Below, piece after piece: positions 1-9,685 of a DNA stretch of 64,000 nucleotides (position 1 is the stretch's first letter; each line of letters opens with the position of its first letter). The stretch spans positions 372,001 to 436,000 of the forward strand of contig JACKAB010000008.1 of the NCBI GenBank assembly GCA_020635285.1, written 5' to 3'. The notes below the pieces were generated by a model, which saw only the letters and a program-made list of their open reading frames with translations, was not told where the DNA came from and did no database searches. The position numbers and the translations under genes are program-made. Origin of the DNA: Ignavibacteriales bacterium. Lineage in GTDB: Bacteria > Bacteroidota > Ignavibacteria > Ignavibacteriales > Melioribacteraceae.

Positions 1-1749
1 AAAGCAAAATCTTTTTTTCAGAATGGAATTAATATTTCTCAAATTCCAAAAGAGCTTAAGGACAGATGCTTATTGGGATTGGGCGTTTCCAATTATTATT
101 TAAATGACAACATTGAAGCTATAAAAAACTTTAACGCCATTAATGAAGGCGATACTGAGCTGGATAAAAGCAAATTGTATTTTTATAGAGCTGAAGCAAA
201 TTTTGTTCTTGGCAATTATTCAAAATCAATTTCTGATTATAATAGTATAAAAGCCGAAGACGCTCAAATGACTAACAACGTTAGTTATGGAAAGGGCTAT
301 TCATATTTCAATTTAAAAGATTTTGGAAAATCAGCATACTATTTTACAGAGTTTATTCAAAATTCTTCAAATGATAAAAAAGTAAATGAATGCCAACTTA
401 GATTAGCAGATTGTTTTTATGCTGAAAAAGATTTTGTTAAAGCTAGCACTTATTACCAAAGGGCACTTATTAATTCTGATGAATTTAACAATGATGAAAG
501 AGCATTTTTTAATTATGCTCAATCGCTTTTTAAATCTGGTAGTTACACCGATGCCATAAAAGTTTTAGAGCAGATTCAGCTTAAATTTCCGGCATCAAGT
601 TATGCCGATGATTCACAATATCTAATCGGCTGGATCGCATTTCAAAGAAATGAATTTGATGAAGCAATTAAAAATTATAATATTTTAATCGATCGATATC
701 AACAATCAACATTACTGCCAATTGCCTACTACTCAATCGGCGATTCATATTTTAACAGAGGCGAATATAGTAAAGCAGTTGCAAGTTATAATAGATTGAT
801 TGCACAATATCCAAATTCACAATATGTATTTGATGCAGTGAATGGAATTCAATATTCTTTTATTGTTCAAGACCAGCAAGATAACGCAATAAATTACTTG
901 CGAGATTTTATTTCAAATCATTCCGGCCTAGATTTTCTCGATAAAATTCAATTTAAGATAGGTGAAATATATTACAGCGCAAATAATTACGAAGCGGCAA
1001 TTCTTGAATATGAAAAATTAATTGATAATTATCCAAAAAGTGGTTTAATTCCGCAAACTTATTACTGGCTTGGTAAAAGTTTGTTTATATTAAACCGACC
1101 TGAAGAGGCAATTTCATTTTTTGAATTTGTTAAAAATGGATATTTAAATACGGAAGAAGGTTTCAATTCGGTGTTGGAGCTAGGTAATATTTTTAGAAAA
1201 ATGAATAATAGCGCTGCAGAAACAGTTTTGTATGATGAAGTAATTCCAAAGCTTTCTGATTCCAAAAGGATTTCAGAAATAAAATTTGTTAAAGCTCAAA
1301 GTTATATTGCAAGTGAAAAAATTCCAGAAGCCTATGAAGCTTTAAAAGAAATTGTTGATTTAAGAGATGGTTCTTTATTTAATCATAAAGCAGAAATTGA
1401 ATTAGGAATTTTAGAATTAGCAAGGGGTAATTTTGAAAATTCACTAAGTCTTTTTGAGGATGTTGCAAAAAATAGAAAAGACGATCTTGCAGCACAAGCC
1501 CTTTATTATATTGGATTAAATTATTTCCAGCAAGAACGAATTCCAGAAGCAATTACAGAGCTTATTAAGGTTAGATCTGTTTATTCTTTGTATGATGAGT
1601 GGTATACAAAATCATTATTATTATTAGGCGATTGCTATGTTATTAACGGAGCTAAAGGTGATGCTGCAGATATGTACAAAGCTGTTTTAAAGAGACACAG
1701 AAAAAATCAATATGCTGAAGAAGCAAAAGAAAAATTAGATAAATTATGA
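1..1749 (+). CDS. Tetratricopeptide-repeat protein, 5' end outside the window
   Basis: The frame is open from the first base, so this is the C-terminal ~580 residues of a longer protein; the first possible internal start (TTG at 73) is not credible. The visible part is a chain of TPR-type helix pairs about 34-37 residues apart, for example YEAAILEYEKLIDNYPKSG and a similar unit near base 760. TPR arrays are protein-binding scaffolds; the spacing and the P-x-S/N-x-Y ends resemble envelope TPR proteins of the BamD/YbgF kind. The stop overlaps the ATG of the next gene (ATGA at 1746), so it is translationally coupled to an outer-membrane protein and, further on, to ExbB-ExbD-TonB. A role in that envelope complex is inferred only. 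Confidence 0.85.
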   Translation, partial: KAKSFFQNGINISQIPKELKDRCLLGLGVSNYYLNDNIEAIKNFNAINEGDTELDKSKLYFYRAEANFVLGNYSKSISDYNSIKAEDAQMTNNVSYGKGYSYFNLKDFGKSAYYFTEFIQNSSNDKKVNECQLRLADCFYAEKDFVKASTYYQRALINSDEFNNDERAFFNYAQSLFKSGSYTDAIKVLEQIQLKFPASSYADDSQYLIGWIAFQRNEFDEAIKNYNILIDRYQQSTLLPIAYYSIGDSYFNRGEYSKAVASYNRLIAQYPNSQYVFDAVNGIQYSFIVQDQQDNAINYLRDFISNHSGLDFLDKIQFKIGEIYYSANNYEAAILEYEKLIDNYPKSGLIPQTYYWLGKSLFILNRPEEAISFFEFVKNGYLNTEEGFNSVLELGNIFRKMNNSAAETVLYDEVIPKLSDSKRISEIKFVKAQSYIASEKIPEAYEALKEIVDLRDGSLFNHKAEIELGILELARGNFENSLSLFEDVAKNRKDDLAAQALYYIGLNYFQQERIPEAITELIKVRSVYSLYDEWYTKSLLLLGDCYVINGAKGDAADMYKAVLKRHRKNQYAEEAKEKLDKL

Positions 1750-3332
1750 AAAAAATAATTATTCCATTTTTATTTTGTACATCTTTTTTGATGGCTCAAG
1801 AAAATCAAGGGCAGGGAATTGAATTGCCTGATTTTGTTATAACTGGTAAAGAAAATGTTTCGGTTCCTAAAATGGAAAAATCAAAGCCAGATTTAATTCC
1901 GCTTTTATCTAAAGATTTTTTTACTCCAACCAACATAAGCGATGAACAAACAAGCATTAATCTTCCGGAACTAGAAAATAAGATAATGAATATTCCATCT
2001 TATCGTCAAAAGACAAATGCTTTATTAAGGTTAAATGCCGGATTGCATACTTGGCCTTCCGGTGAATTTTATTATAATGATTGGAAAGATAATTTCTCTT
2101 ACAGCGCAAATATATTTGGATTAAACGAACTTGAATATGTAAAAAAAGCAGGATTAAGTTATGCAGGGTTAGGTTTAGGAGGTAAATATTTTATAAGGAA
2201 CGATGCGGACTTTTTGCCCGGTTTAGAAATAGATTTGAACGGAAATTATTTGTATGAATCTTATAATTTTTATGGCTCACAAAATCCTAATATTGATAGA
2301 AAAACAAATGATGGTTATGCAGAATTAGGATTCAATTTTGTTACAGATCATTATAGAAAATTTGGAATAACTTTTAATGACAGATATTACAATCAAAAAG
2401 ATGATGCAATAAGCGAAAATATTTTTGGAACTCAGGCCTATGTTGGTCTAAAAATAATGGATTTTGATTTTAAAATTGAAGGTTCTTTTAAGAATCAAAC
2501 TATTACTTCTGACTTATATACAAAAGGAAATAATTATTACTTCAACACAAAAGCCACACTTGGTGTTAAGCCTTTCAGTTTTATGAATATTAAGGGAGGT
2601 ATTTATTTAGCGGAAAGTGAAGGTAATACATTTTTTGCACCTCACGCATATGGAAGTATAAAGTTTAACAAGAGTTTATCTCTGTTTGGAGAGTTTTCAC
2701 CTTTCACAGAGTTTGTTACTCTGAGCGATTTTAGAGATAATAATCGATTTTATCAAATGAATAAAGACTTTGTTAATCTTTTTGTTGAAAATAAATTTAA
2801 CTTAAAAGTTGCAGCAAAATTTGAGTATGAAAAATACTTTGAAATAAGCGGCGGTGTTGGTTATGTAAATTCAGATAATAATTTTTATTTTGATGATAAT
2901 ATTGATGATGGATTTTTCACAATTTATAAGGACGATATTGAAACATCTTTTGCCTTTATGAATTTTATTTTCCGTAAAGGTCCTTTTGGTGAATTTTATG
3001 GCGATGTAAAAATTCAGGATGTAACCGGATCTAATTCAAAGGATTTACCTTATAATTCCCCTGTTATTGCCAATTTAAATTATGCATATAGTTGGACCAA
3101 TTTTAAACTTGGCTTTAATTTAAATTACTTGAGCAAAACTTTTACAGACCGGGAAAACACAAATGAAATCCCAAGAGCATTTAACTTGGGAATGAATTTA
3201 GCTTACGAAATATTCCAAAATTTTGATTTAACTTTGGCGGTTCAAAATATGTTTAATGACAAATATTATTATTTTAGAAACTATAAAGCAAAACCAGTTG
3301 ATGTAATTGCCGGATTTGAATTCAGATGGTAA
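1746..3332 (+). CDS. Outer-membrane beta-barrel protein, TonB-receptor-like
   Basis: 528 residues with a signal peptide (MKKIIIPFLFCTSFLMAQ) and, just after it, the stretch LPDFVITGKENV, which looks like a TonB-box region. The rest is a succession of amphipathic, aromatic-rich strands typical of an outer-membrane barrel, ending in FEFRW with an aromatic last residue as recognised by the Bam machinery. Near the end, NMFNDKYYYFRNY resembles the last strands of TonB-dependent receptors. No clear plug domain is visible and it is shorter than a full receptor (usually 600-1000), so it may be a barrel that only resembles receptors. Coupled upstream by ATGA; exbB, exbD and tonB lie 2-3 kb downstream on the same strand. 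Confidence 0.75.
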   Translation: MKKIIIPFLFCTSFLMAQENQGQGIELPDFVITGKENVSVPKMEKSKPDLIPLLSKDFFTPTNISDEQTSINLPELENKIMNIPSYRQKTNALLRLNAGLHTWPSGEFYYNDWKDNFSYSANIFGLNELEYVKKAGLSYAGLGLGGKYFIRNDADFLPGLEIDLNGNYLYESYNFYGSQNPNIDRKTNDGYAELGFNFVTDHYRKFGITFNDRYYNQKDDAISENIFGTQAYVGLKIMDFDFKIEGSFKNQTITSDLYTKGNNYYFNTKATLGVKPFSFMNIKGGIYLAESEGNTFFAPHAYGSIKFNKSLSLFGEFSPFTEFVTLSDFRDNNRFYQMNKDFVNLFVENKFNLKVAAKFEYEKYFEISGGVGYVNSDNNFYFDDNIDDGFFTIYKDDIETSFAFMNFIFRKGPFGEFYGDVKIQDVTGSNSKDLPYNSPVIANLNYAYSWTNFKLGFNLNYLSKTFTDRENTNEIPRAFNLGMNLAYEIFQNFDLTLAVQNMFNDKYYYFRNYKAKPVDVIAGFEFRW

Positions 3333-3365
3333 TTGGGGAAATTAACCATACTAAATGAGGTCGGA

Positions 3366-5094
3366 ATGAACAAAGAGAAATTAGAACAAAAAATATCTGA
3401 ACTATTAAACGTTGCTGAAAATGATAGTAGCTTTGCTTTCAATACTTTAAAAAAAAAAATAGTCCAAAATCTTAAAGTAGGCGAAGCAATTAGAATTAAA
3501 AATTTAGGAGTTTTTCAACTAAAAGAACAGCTCAGAGAAGATTCTTCAATTGGAAGAAAGACTTTATTATTTTCTCCAGCTAAAAGTATTTCCGATAAGG
3601 ATTCACTTTTTTTTTACTTTAGAAATTGATCCGAAGAATATTGATTCCATTGAATTTGATGAAAAAGTTTTTCAATTAGGAATTGATAAACCAATGATAA
3701 ATTTAGATGGAAAGGATTCACCTAAAGATTCTGATAATCCCCAATAAAATTATTGAAAATAAAATTACTGAACTGATTGATGAATCAGAAAGAATGGACA
3801 ATTTTGATATTTGGGAAGATTATTTAGAAGGAAAAAGAAACTACAAGCATACTTGATGATAGCGAAAAAAGATGAATTAGATTCTTTCCTTGAAGATGAT
3901 GGAACTGCAGAAAATAAAAAAACTGTTTATGAAAGTGATTTTGAAGAATTAAATGAAGAAGAAATTTTTAATGAATTGATGGATGAAGGAAATCTTAATA
4001 GTGATGAGTTGGATGAACTCACTTCCAATATTGAAAAAGATGGTGAAATAAAAAATCTAATTGAAGATGGAAATATTGATAGTAAAAATATAGATGAGGT
4101 GTTTCTTGAAGACGAAGAAATTTCAGAAACTTTAGAAACAATTGAGGATGATTTAGAAAAAATTAATGAGAAAGAAGTTGAAGACTTTGTTGAAAATAAT
4201 TTAGATGATATTGTTAACGAAAAAGATTTTGATTTAGAATATGAAGGGGATGATGAAATTTTGGATGAAGTTGAAAAAACAAAATTGGAAATTGAAGAAA
4301 TTAAAGATGTAGAAAAAATTGAAGAATCAGAAAATACAAATAATGAATTAGTTGAAGGCGCAGCTAAAGTTGAAAAAAAAATTACTGAAGTTAAACCGAA
4401 ATTGACTGATGAATCATTTAGTGAACTTCCAACACATAAAATTCCTGTAAAAAAATTAAAAAGCAAAAGACCAAAACCTATTCTCTATTTTCTAATCGGG
4501 TTATTTCTAATTGTTGCTGCCGTTGGCATTTATTATTTACTTTTTAATGACCCGTATTTACTTAAAGATGAACATGATGTAGAGGTGGCATTATCAGAAA
4601 AGCATGCACAAGAATTTGAAGAAGCTAAAGCAAGTGCAAACAATGAAAATACAGATGAAACTATTGCAAATGATGAAGCAGTTAATGAAGTTGCTGAGCA
4701 AGTAAAAGAAGATCCCAAAGTAGTTGATGAAAAAATTCAAGAAGAAATTGCCAAAAGTATTCCGGTTAAATCTGTTGAAACTAAGAAAGAAAGTATTAAA
4801 GAAGCTGCCGTAACAAGTGGAGCAGATGAAATTAAAATGATTGAATCAAGCTCTAATGAAAGTGAAGCCTCAAAAAATATTTATTTTGATGGAACAACAT
4901 ATTCGGTTCAAGTTGCTTCGTTTAAGTCTAAAAGTATTGCAGAAAGAGAAGCACAAAAATTACTGAAAAAAGGATTCCCAGCTTTTTTAGTTAAAACTTA
5001 TATTAAAAAATTTGATGGCACATGGCATAGAGTAAGAATTGGACCGTACTCAACTCTTGGCGAAGCAAAATCAAATCAATCAATTTTAAATTAG
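3366..5094 (+). CDS. HU-CCDC81-like / SPOR domain protein, frameshifted
   Basis: The start is ATG 3366, preceded by GAGG. Residues 1-85 look like the divergent HU domain found at the N terminus of Bacteroidota HU-SPOR proteins (GEAIRIKNLGVFQLKE). A very acidic Asp/Glu-rich stretch follows, then one membrane segment (bases about 4480-4548, LFLIVAAVGIYYLLF), a second charged linker, and a C-terminal SPOR domain (4885-5094; YSVQVASFKSKSIAEREAQK ... HRVRIGPYSTLGEA) that should bind denuded peptidoglycan. As read, the frame breaks near 3620 (a run of T), 3750 and 3850 (AAAAAA); reading through restores one continuous protein of about 575 residues. These look like homopolymer errors. It lies between an outer-membrane protein and exbB. 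Confidence 0.75.
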
Positions 5095-5109
5095 AACTTA
5101 AGGAAAAAT

Positions 5110-5766
5110 ATGTCTCTATTATCAATTCTTTCCAAGGGCGGATGGCTAATGATTCCGCTTGTAATAATTTCGTTTATTGCAGTAGTCATTATTGTTGAAA
5201 GATACATTGTAATAAAAAAATCAAAATTAAATGTTCCAGCATTCCTTGTTAAAATTAGAGGAATGTTAATTAAGAAAGATATTTCCGGAGCTATGAGTTA
5301 TTGCATAGAAGAAAAATCCTCTGCTGCTAATATTATTAAAAGCGGCTTAAAAAAATATCATCTTGGTCAAGAAAGAGTTAAAGAATCAATCGAAAATGCA
5401 GGCAGACAAGAAGTTGCCAAACTTGAAAAAGGATTAACAGTGGTTGCCACAATTGCTGGTATCGCACCTCTGATAGGTTTTTTAGGCACTGTAACAGGTA
5501 TGATTCAAGCCTTTATGCGTATTGAAGATTTACAAGGTTCTGCAAATCCAAGTGACTTAGCTGGCGGAATTTGGGAAGCATTAATTACAACTGCGGTTGG
5601 TTTGGCAATTGGTATTATTGCATTGGGATTTTATAATTATTTAACTTCGGCAATTAATAAACTTGTTTTAGATATGGAAGTTGTATCAAACGATGTAGTT
5701 GATATCATTGAAGAAACAAATAGCGGTAGAAAAGTTCGCGAAGAAGATATTGAAATTGAATTATAA
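5110..5766 (+). CDS. exbB: ExbB/TolQ/MotA-family proton channel protein
   Basis: 218 residues. Three membrane segments are visible: residues about 13-33 (MIPLVIISFIAVVIIVERYI), about 113-135, and about 155-178. The conserved block TVVATIAGIAPLIGFLGTVTGMIQAF and the later IWEALITTAVGLAIGI are the family signature that lines the proton path. ExbB forms the pentameric inner-membrane channel of the TonB motor (or TolQ of the Tol system). exbD starts 9 bases after its stop and tonB follows, so ExbB is the better name. Length is normal for the family. Confidence 0.93.
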   Translation: MSLLSILSKGGWLMIPLVIISFIAVVIIVERYIVIKKSKLNVPAFLVKIRGMLIKKDISGAMSYCIEEKSSAANIIKSGLKKYHLGQERVKESIENAGRQEVAKLEKGLTVVATIAGIAPLIGFLGTVTGMIQAFMRIEDLQGSANPSDLAGGIWEALITTAVGLAIGIIALGFYNYLTSAINKLVLDMEVVSNDVVDIIEETNSGRKVREEDIEIEL

Positions 5767-5774
5767 GGTATAAT

Positions 5775-6179
5775 ATGAAATTTGAGTCTAGTAGAAAACC
5801 TTTAAGCGCTTTTAGCTTATCATCGTTGACGGATATAGTTTTTTTGCTGCTGATATTTTTCTTATTAACTTCCCAATTTGTTGTTCAAACTGGAGTTAAG
5901 GTAAAATTACCAGCATCTAAAATGAATGAGCAAAGTATGCCGACCAAGTTAATTGTTTCTATCACAGAAGAAAAAGAAATTTATGTTGGAAGTGAAAAGA
6001 TAGAATTATCGCAACTTGCAATTAAATTGAGCGAGCTAAAAGAAAATATTACTGAGAATAATTTAGTTATTCGTGCAGATAAAAATGTAAATATAGATTT
6101 AGTTATTCAGGTAATTGACGGCGCTAAAGCAGTAGGTATTGATAAATTTACAATTGAAACAGAGAAACAATCATTTTGA
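5775..6179 (+). CDS. exbD: ExbD/TolR-family motor protein
   Basis: 134 residues with the expected plan: a short cytoplasmic N terminus, one membrane helix (residues about 17-35, SLTDIVFLLLIFFLLTSQFV) holding the conserved Asp of the S-L-T-D-I-V-F-L-L motif that takes part in proton transfer, then a periplasmic domain ending VIDGAKAVGIDKFTIETE, as in other ExbD/TolR proteins. It works with ExbB to energise TonB. Its stop (TGA 6177-6179) overlaps the TTG start of the next gene by 4 bases, indicating translational coupling. Confidence 0.93.
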   Translation: MKFESSRKPLSAFSLSSLTDIVFLLLIFFLLTSQFVVQTGVKVKLPASKMNEQSMPTKLIVSITEEKEIYVGSEKIELSQLAIKLSELKENITENNLVIRADKNVNIDLVIQVIDGAKAVGIDKFTIETEKQSF

Positions 6180-6868
6180 GCACTAAGAAAAAATCATATT
6201 TATTTTCTTTCGCGTTTCATCTGATTCTTGCGTTAATTTTATTTATAATCAAAGTTAACATGGAACCAGTTGAAGATGATTTTGTTACCGTTGGATTTGG
6301 TTCAATTGGAAACTTGAGTTCTGCAGGTGTCTTGGCTAAAACTCCAACTGAAGAAATTCAAAAGAAACAACCTGAACAGCAAATTGAAGAAGTAAAAGAA
6401 AATGTTGTAAAAAAAGTTGAAGTTCCAAAAGTGGTTAATCCAGACGAAACAAATGATGTTGTTATAAGCGAAAATAAAAAAGAGACCAAGGAAGAAACTA
6501 CCCCAGAAAAAATTCAGCCAATAGTTACTGAAGAAGTTGAAGCCGGAAATGGAAAAGAAGAAACCGGAGATGGTGATGGAAATTTTGGATTTGAAATAGA
6601 TTTCGGCGGCAAGGGAAAAAGAAAGATTTATAGTTATTCTTTACCACCATATCCAGATGGAGTTTCTAAAGAAATTGATGTAAAGCTAAGATTTTCAATA
6701 TTGCCCGATGGAAGCGTTGGAAAAATTTTGCCTTTAATTAAGGCCGATACAAGACTTGAGCAAGCTGCAATAAATTCTTTACGTCAATGGAGATTTGAGC
6801 CCATTCCGCAAAATCAAAAATATATTGAACAAACTGCTGTAATTATTTTTCCTTTTCGTTTGAATTAG
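6176..6868 (+). CDS. tonB: TonB energy transducer
   Basis: 230 residues starting at TTG 6176, inside the exbD stop (TTGA). One N-terminal membrane anchor (residues about 9-24, FAFHLILALILFIIKV) is followed by a Lys/Glu/Pro/Val-rich periplasmic spacer (about 60-125) and a C-terminal TonB domain (about 150-230; YPDGVSKEIDVKLRFSILPD and AAINSLRQWRFEPI), which contacts the TonB box of outer-membrane receptors. With ExbB-ExbD it couples the proton gradient to outer-membrane transport. The gene converges on the minus-strand gene at 6843-7142 with a 26-base overlap. Confidence 0.9.
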   Translation: MSTKKKSYLFSFAFHLILALILFIIKVNMEPVEDDFVTVGFGSIGNLSSAGVLAKTPTEEIQKKQPEQQIEEVKENVVKKVEVPKVVNPDETNDVVISENKKETKEETTPEKIQPIVTEEVEAGNGKEETGDGDGNFGFEIDFGGKGKRKIYSYSLPPYPDGVSKEIDVKLRFSILPDGSVGKILPLIKADTRLEQAAINSLRQWRFEPIPQNQKYIEQTAVIIFPFRLN

Positions 6869-7142
6869 TAAGTAAATCTTTATAATACATTTTGTAGAAG
6901 AAAAACTCAACTATAGATAAAAGCACTAGTGAGATCGCATCTCTATCAAAAAACTCACCAAAGCCTTCTTGATCAATAAATAATTTTATTAACATTCCTG
7001 CAATTGACCAACCTACACTAAATAAAAGAATTATAAGTGTGAGATCAATTAACGCCGTTCCAAAAGATTCTTTTTTTAATCTTTTGTAAAAAATAAAACC
7101 AATAAAAACAATATGCGCAAAAAAGATAAATACAATTATCAT
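6843..7142 (-). CDS. Small membrane protein of unknown function
   Basis: 99 residues with three hydrophobic helices (residues about 1-17, 32-55 and 68-84) and a basic, Lys/Glu-rich tail. I do not recognise a family. It is last in a minus-strand run of small membrane-protein genes (7146-7649 and 7652-8113, gaps of 2-3 bases), so co-expression is likely. It overlaps the end of tonB on the other strand by 26 bases. Confidence 0.6.
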   Translation of the reverse strand: MIIVFIFFAHIVFIGFIFYKRLKKESFGTALIDLTLIILLFSVGWSIAGMLIKLFIDQEGFGEFFDRDAISLVLLSIVEFFFYKMYYKDLLTNSNEKEK

Positions 7143-7145
7143 AAT

Positions 7146-7649
7146 TTATTTTCCGCTGTTTTTTGAATTGAAAATTTTAGTCCCAACCAATCCGCCAATA
7201 AGACCAAATATTATATCAACAATTAAATTATTTAAAATAACAGAGAGAGAATAAAGTAAAGAAAATCCATTGGTCTTAATAGAATCAGCTACATTTTGAA
7301 TTAATGAAATTACTTCTTGTTTAACTTCTTGCGGAACAGGGAAGGCTTCCAGCATTGTTGAAAGCTGGTTAAATGAATTTAGAAGGTCATTATTCTTTGT
7401 AACAAACGTAATGAAAATATCAAAAAAACTTCCAAATAGTGCTGCAAAAACTCCTGTTAAAACACCTAAAATTGCTCCGCGTTTCAGATCAAATTCACCA
7501 ATAATTTTTTCTGACTTGGCGGCTAATGTAATTGCAATAAAAGCAGCTCCGGGAACAACAAGACAACATGTAAATGCTTTTGCAATTGGAACAATGTGTA
7601 AAACTCCCGCAGCAAAACCCGCTACCAGTGCCGGTAAATATTTTTTCAA
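7146..7649 (-). CDS. Uncharacterised integral membrane protein
   Basis: 167 residues. Hydrophobic helices lie at residues about 5-25 (PALVAGFAAGVLHIVPIAKA), 28-45, 58-85 and 130-158. The Gly/Ala-rich helices with paired Cys in FTCCLVV suggest a small multi-pass protein; no catalytic or transport motif is recognised. It sits between the DUF2085-like gene and another small membrane protein with almost no intergenic space, so the three form one transcription unit. Confidence 0.65.
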   Translation of the reverse strand: MKKYLPALVAGFAAGVLHIVPIAKAFTCCLVVPGAAFIAITLAAKSEKIIGEFDLKRGAILGVLTGVFAALFGSFFDIFITFVTKNNDLLNSFNQLSTMLEAFPVPQEVKQEVISLIQNVADSIKTNGFSLLYSLSVILNNLIVDIIFGLIGGLVGTKIFNSKNSGK

Positions 7650-7651
7650 AA

Positions 7652-8113
7652 TTAACCTTTATTTTTTGTGAATAACAAAACAAATGATTTGTGAATATAA
7701 AAAAATCCCAATGAACCTAAAAGCATTCCTGTCACTAAAGCAAAATATTGCGAATAATTATAAACTCTAAAAGTTGTAAAAATAACATCAATAAAAAGCG
7801 GAATTGAAGATATTAAAAGAATTTTTGTTGATATATTTTTCTTATAACCGAATAAAATAATAATTATTGAAACCAATCCTCCAAAATAAATACCGGCGCA
7901 GCGTGAACAAACTAATGTTGAATAATTAAAAATTGTAAAAAGTTTTTCCGGCTGAGTATGACAAACGATTGAATAGTTATATTTTAAAAAAGGAAGAGCA
8001 TAAATTGAATTAGGAAAAATATGAATTACAAACTCCCATAAAAAGCCTAAACACCAAGCCAGTATTACGAAAAACAGAATTCGATTTAACGTATTTACTT
8101 TTATGTTGAACAA
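7652..8113 (-). CDS. DUF2085-like membrane protein
   Basis: 153 residues with about four membrane helices. The pattern C-H-T-Q-P-E-K ... LVCSRCAGIYFGGL (residues about 51-80) is the Cys-containing signature of DUF2085 membrane proteins, whose function is unknown; the cysteines could bind a metal or form disulfides. The gene is packed against the preceding propeller gene and the following membrane-protein gene in a minus-strand operon. Confidence 0.75.
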   Translation of the reverse strand: MFNIKVNTLNRILFFVILAWCLGFLWEFVIHIFPNSIYALPFLKYNYSIVCHTQPEKLFTIFNYSTLVCSRCAGIYFGGLVSIIIILFGYKKNISTKILLISSIPLFIDVIFTTFRVYNYSQYFALVTGMLLGSLGFFYIHKSFVLLFTKNKG

Positions 8114-8115
8114 TT

Positions 8116-8952
8116 TTATTTAGAAATAAGATATTTAATAATTCGATTCTGCGTTAGAAGAAAAAGACTCTTTCCTTTAATAATTACGTCAACAATTTTT
8201 TCATCTTCTAAGTTTGGAAAGTTCTCAAATTTGTGAATGGGTTTTCTTTCATTAATATTAAAAATATTCACTTGGCTTGTGTTAATATAAATCAGATTAC
8301 CATTATCAACATTAATTTTATCAGCGGCAAAATCGGGTTTGAAATAAAATTTACCATTTCCATATTGATCAAAAACTTTAATTGTTTCGTCATCCAGTAT
8401 AAATAAATTGCTCAGTTCATCAACTGTAAAATTTTTAGGATTGCTTATTGCAAAACTTCCGGCATCATTTCCACCAATTTCTTGTAGATATTCTCCGGTT
8501 AAATTAAATTTTAATATTCTATTATTGTCTGAATCCAAAAGATACAAATCACCAATTCCGGAAATATCTATACAAGTTGGATATCCAAATTCAATTTCGT
8601 TATCTGGATTTGTGCCTGAATATTCTGAAAGAAAATTTAGGTCTTTATCAAATCGCTGAATTCTATTGTTATTTTTATCGGCAACATATAAGCTCAATGT
8701 ATTTGTAACTACATCAACAGGTTCATCAAATTGTGAAACATCCCAACCGAATCCGCCGATGTTAAAAAGTAATTTTCCGGTAGAATCAATTTTAGAAATT
8801 GTATTCGTGCCTAAGTCGGCAATGAAATAATTCCCTGATAAATCAATATCAAAAGAGGAAGCATTTTCAAATTTTCAAAAATCATTAACAAAAATTAATG
8901 ATTGAGAAAATAAAAGTAGTGGACAAATAAAAAGTGATATAAGAATTTTCAT
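8116..8952 (-). CDS. NHL-repeat beta-propeller protein, secreted, with an in-frame TGA
   Basis: Starting at ATG 8952 the frame encodes a signal peptide (MKILISLFICPLLLFSQ) and then repeated NHL-type strands such as LYVADKNNNRIQRFDKDL and LYLLDSDNNRILKFNLTGEY, so it should fold into a propeller of five or six blades. An in-frame TGA at codon 26 (bases 8877-8875) splits it from the rest without any change of frame; the coding pattern continues straight through. This could be one substituted base (TGG to TGA, or a sequencing error) or a true nonsense mutation. TGA is used as an ordinary stop elsewhere in the window, so recoding is unlikely. First gene of the minus-strand run down to 6843. Confidence 0.65.
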
Positions 8953-9019
8953 AAATTAAATTTAGCGAATTTGTTATCTTTAGAAAAGCTTAAATAATTT
9001 CTCTTTTTATAAAAATTCC

Positions 9020-9685
9020 ATGAAAACAAAAAAAGAACTGACAAGAATAAATCAAATTTTTACTTTACTTAAAAATGAATACCCAAATACAAAACCGCAA
9101 TTGGAATATTCAAATCCTCTGCAGCTTTTGATTGCAACAATACTCTCAGCGCAATGTACGGATGCGAGGGTAAATATTGTTACAAAAGATTTATTCAAAA
9201 AATATATTTCAGCTGAAGACTTTGCCAATGCAAACATTTTAGAATTAGAAAAATTAATTTTCTCAACCGGGTTTTATAAACAGAAAGCAAAAAGTATTAA
9301 AGGGTGCTGCTCTCAGCTTATTGAGAAGTATAACGGAAAAGTTCCTCAAGATTTTGAACTTCTAACAAAATTGCCAGGAGTTGGAAGAAAAACTGCTTCT
9401 GTTGTTGCTGGTCATGCTTTTAACATTCCAGCAATTGCTGTTGATACTCATGTTAACAGAATTACTAATTTACTTGGGATTGTTGATTCTAAAAATCCAG
9501 ATAAAATTGAAACTGAACTTAAGGAACTTTTACCGGAAGAAGATTGGGTAAATTCAACGCATTGGTTCATAAATCATGGGAGAAATGTTTGCATTGCAAG
9601 AAGACCCAAATGCGAAATTTGTATTGTTGAAAAATATTGTCCGAGTTCGAAATTAAAACCGGAGAAAGAAAATGGAAAGAAATAG
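9020..9685 (+). CDS. nth: Endonuclease III (DNA glycosylase/AP lyase)
   Basis: 221 residues, the usual length. The helix-hairpin-helix LPGVGRKTASVV (residues about 115-127) contains the catalytic Lys, and VDTHVNRI (about 140) the catalytic Asp. The C terminus carries the [4Fe-4S] cluster loop C-x6-C-x2-C-x5-C (CIARRPKCEICIVEKYC). It removes oxidised pyrimidines in base excision repair. The next gene starts 14 bases before its stop. Confidence 0.96.
   Translation: MKTKKELTRINQIFTLLKNEYPNTKPQLEYSNPLQLLIATILSAQCTDARVNIVTKDLFKKYISAEDFANANILELEKLIFSTGFYKQKAKSIKGCCSQLIEKYNGKVPQDFELLTKLPGVGRKTASVVAGHAFNIPAIAVDTHVNRITNLLGIVDSKNPDKIETELKELLPEEDWVNSTHWFINHGRNVCIARRPKCEICIVEKYCPSSKLKPEKENGKK

Noticed and set aside
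3927..4466. A 179-codon open frame on the minus strand inside the HU-SPOR gene
   Set aside because: It is the mirror of the Asp/Glu-rich low-complexity region and reads as Ser/Phe-rich nonsense; the plus-strand frame has clear domains on both sides.
8875..8877. Recoded TGA (selenocysteine or TGA as Trp)
   Set aside because: TGG is used for Trp across the window, TGA acts as a normal stop in other genes, and no SECIS-like hairpin follows.
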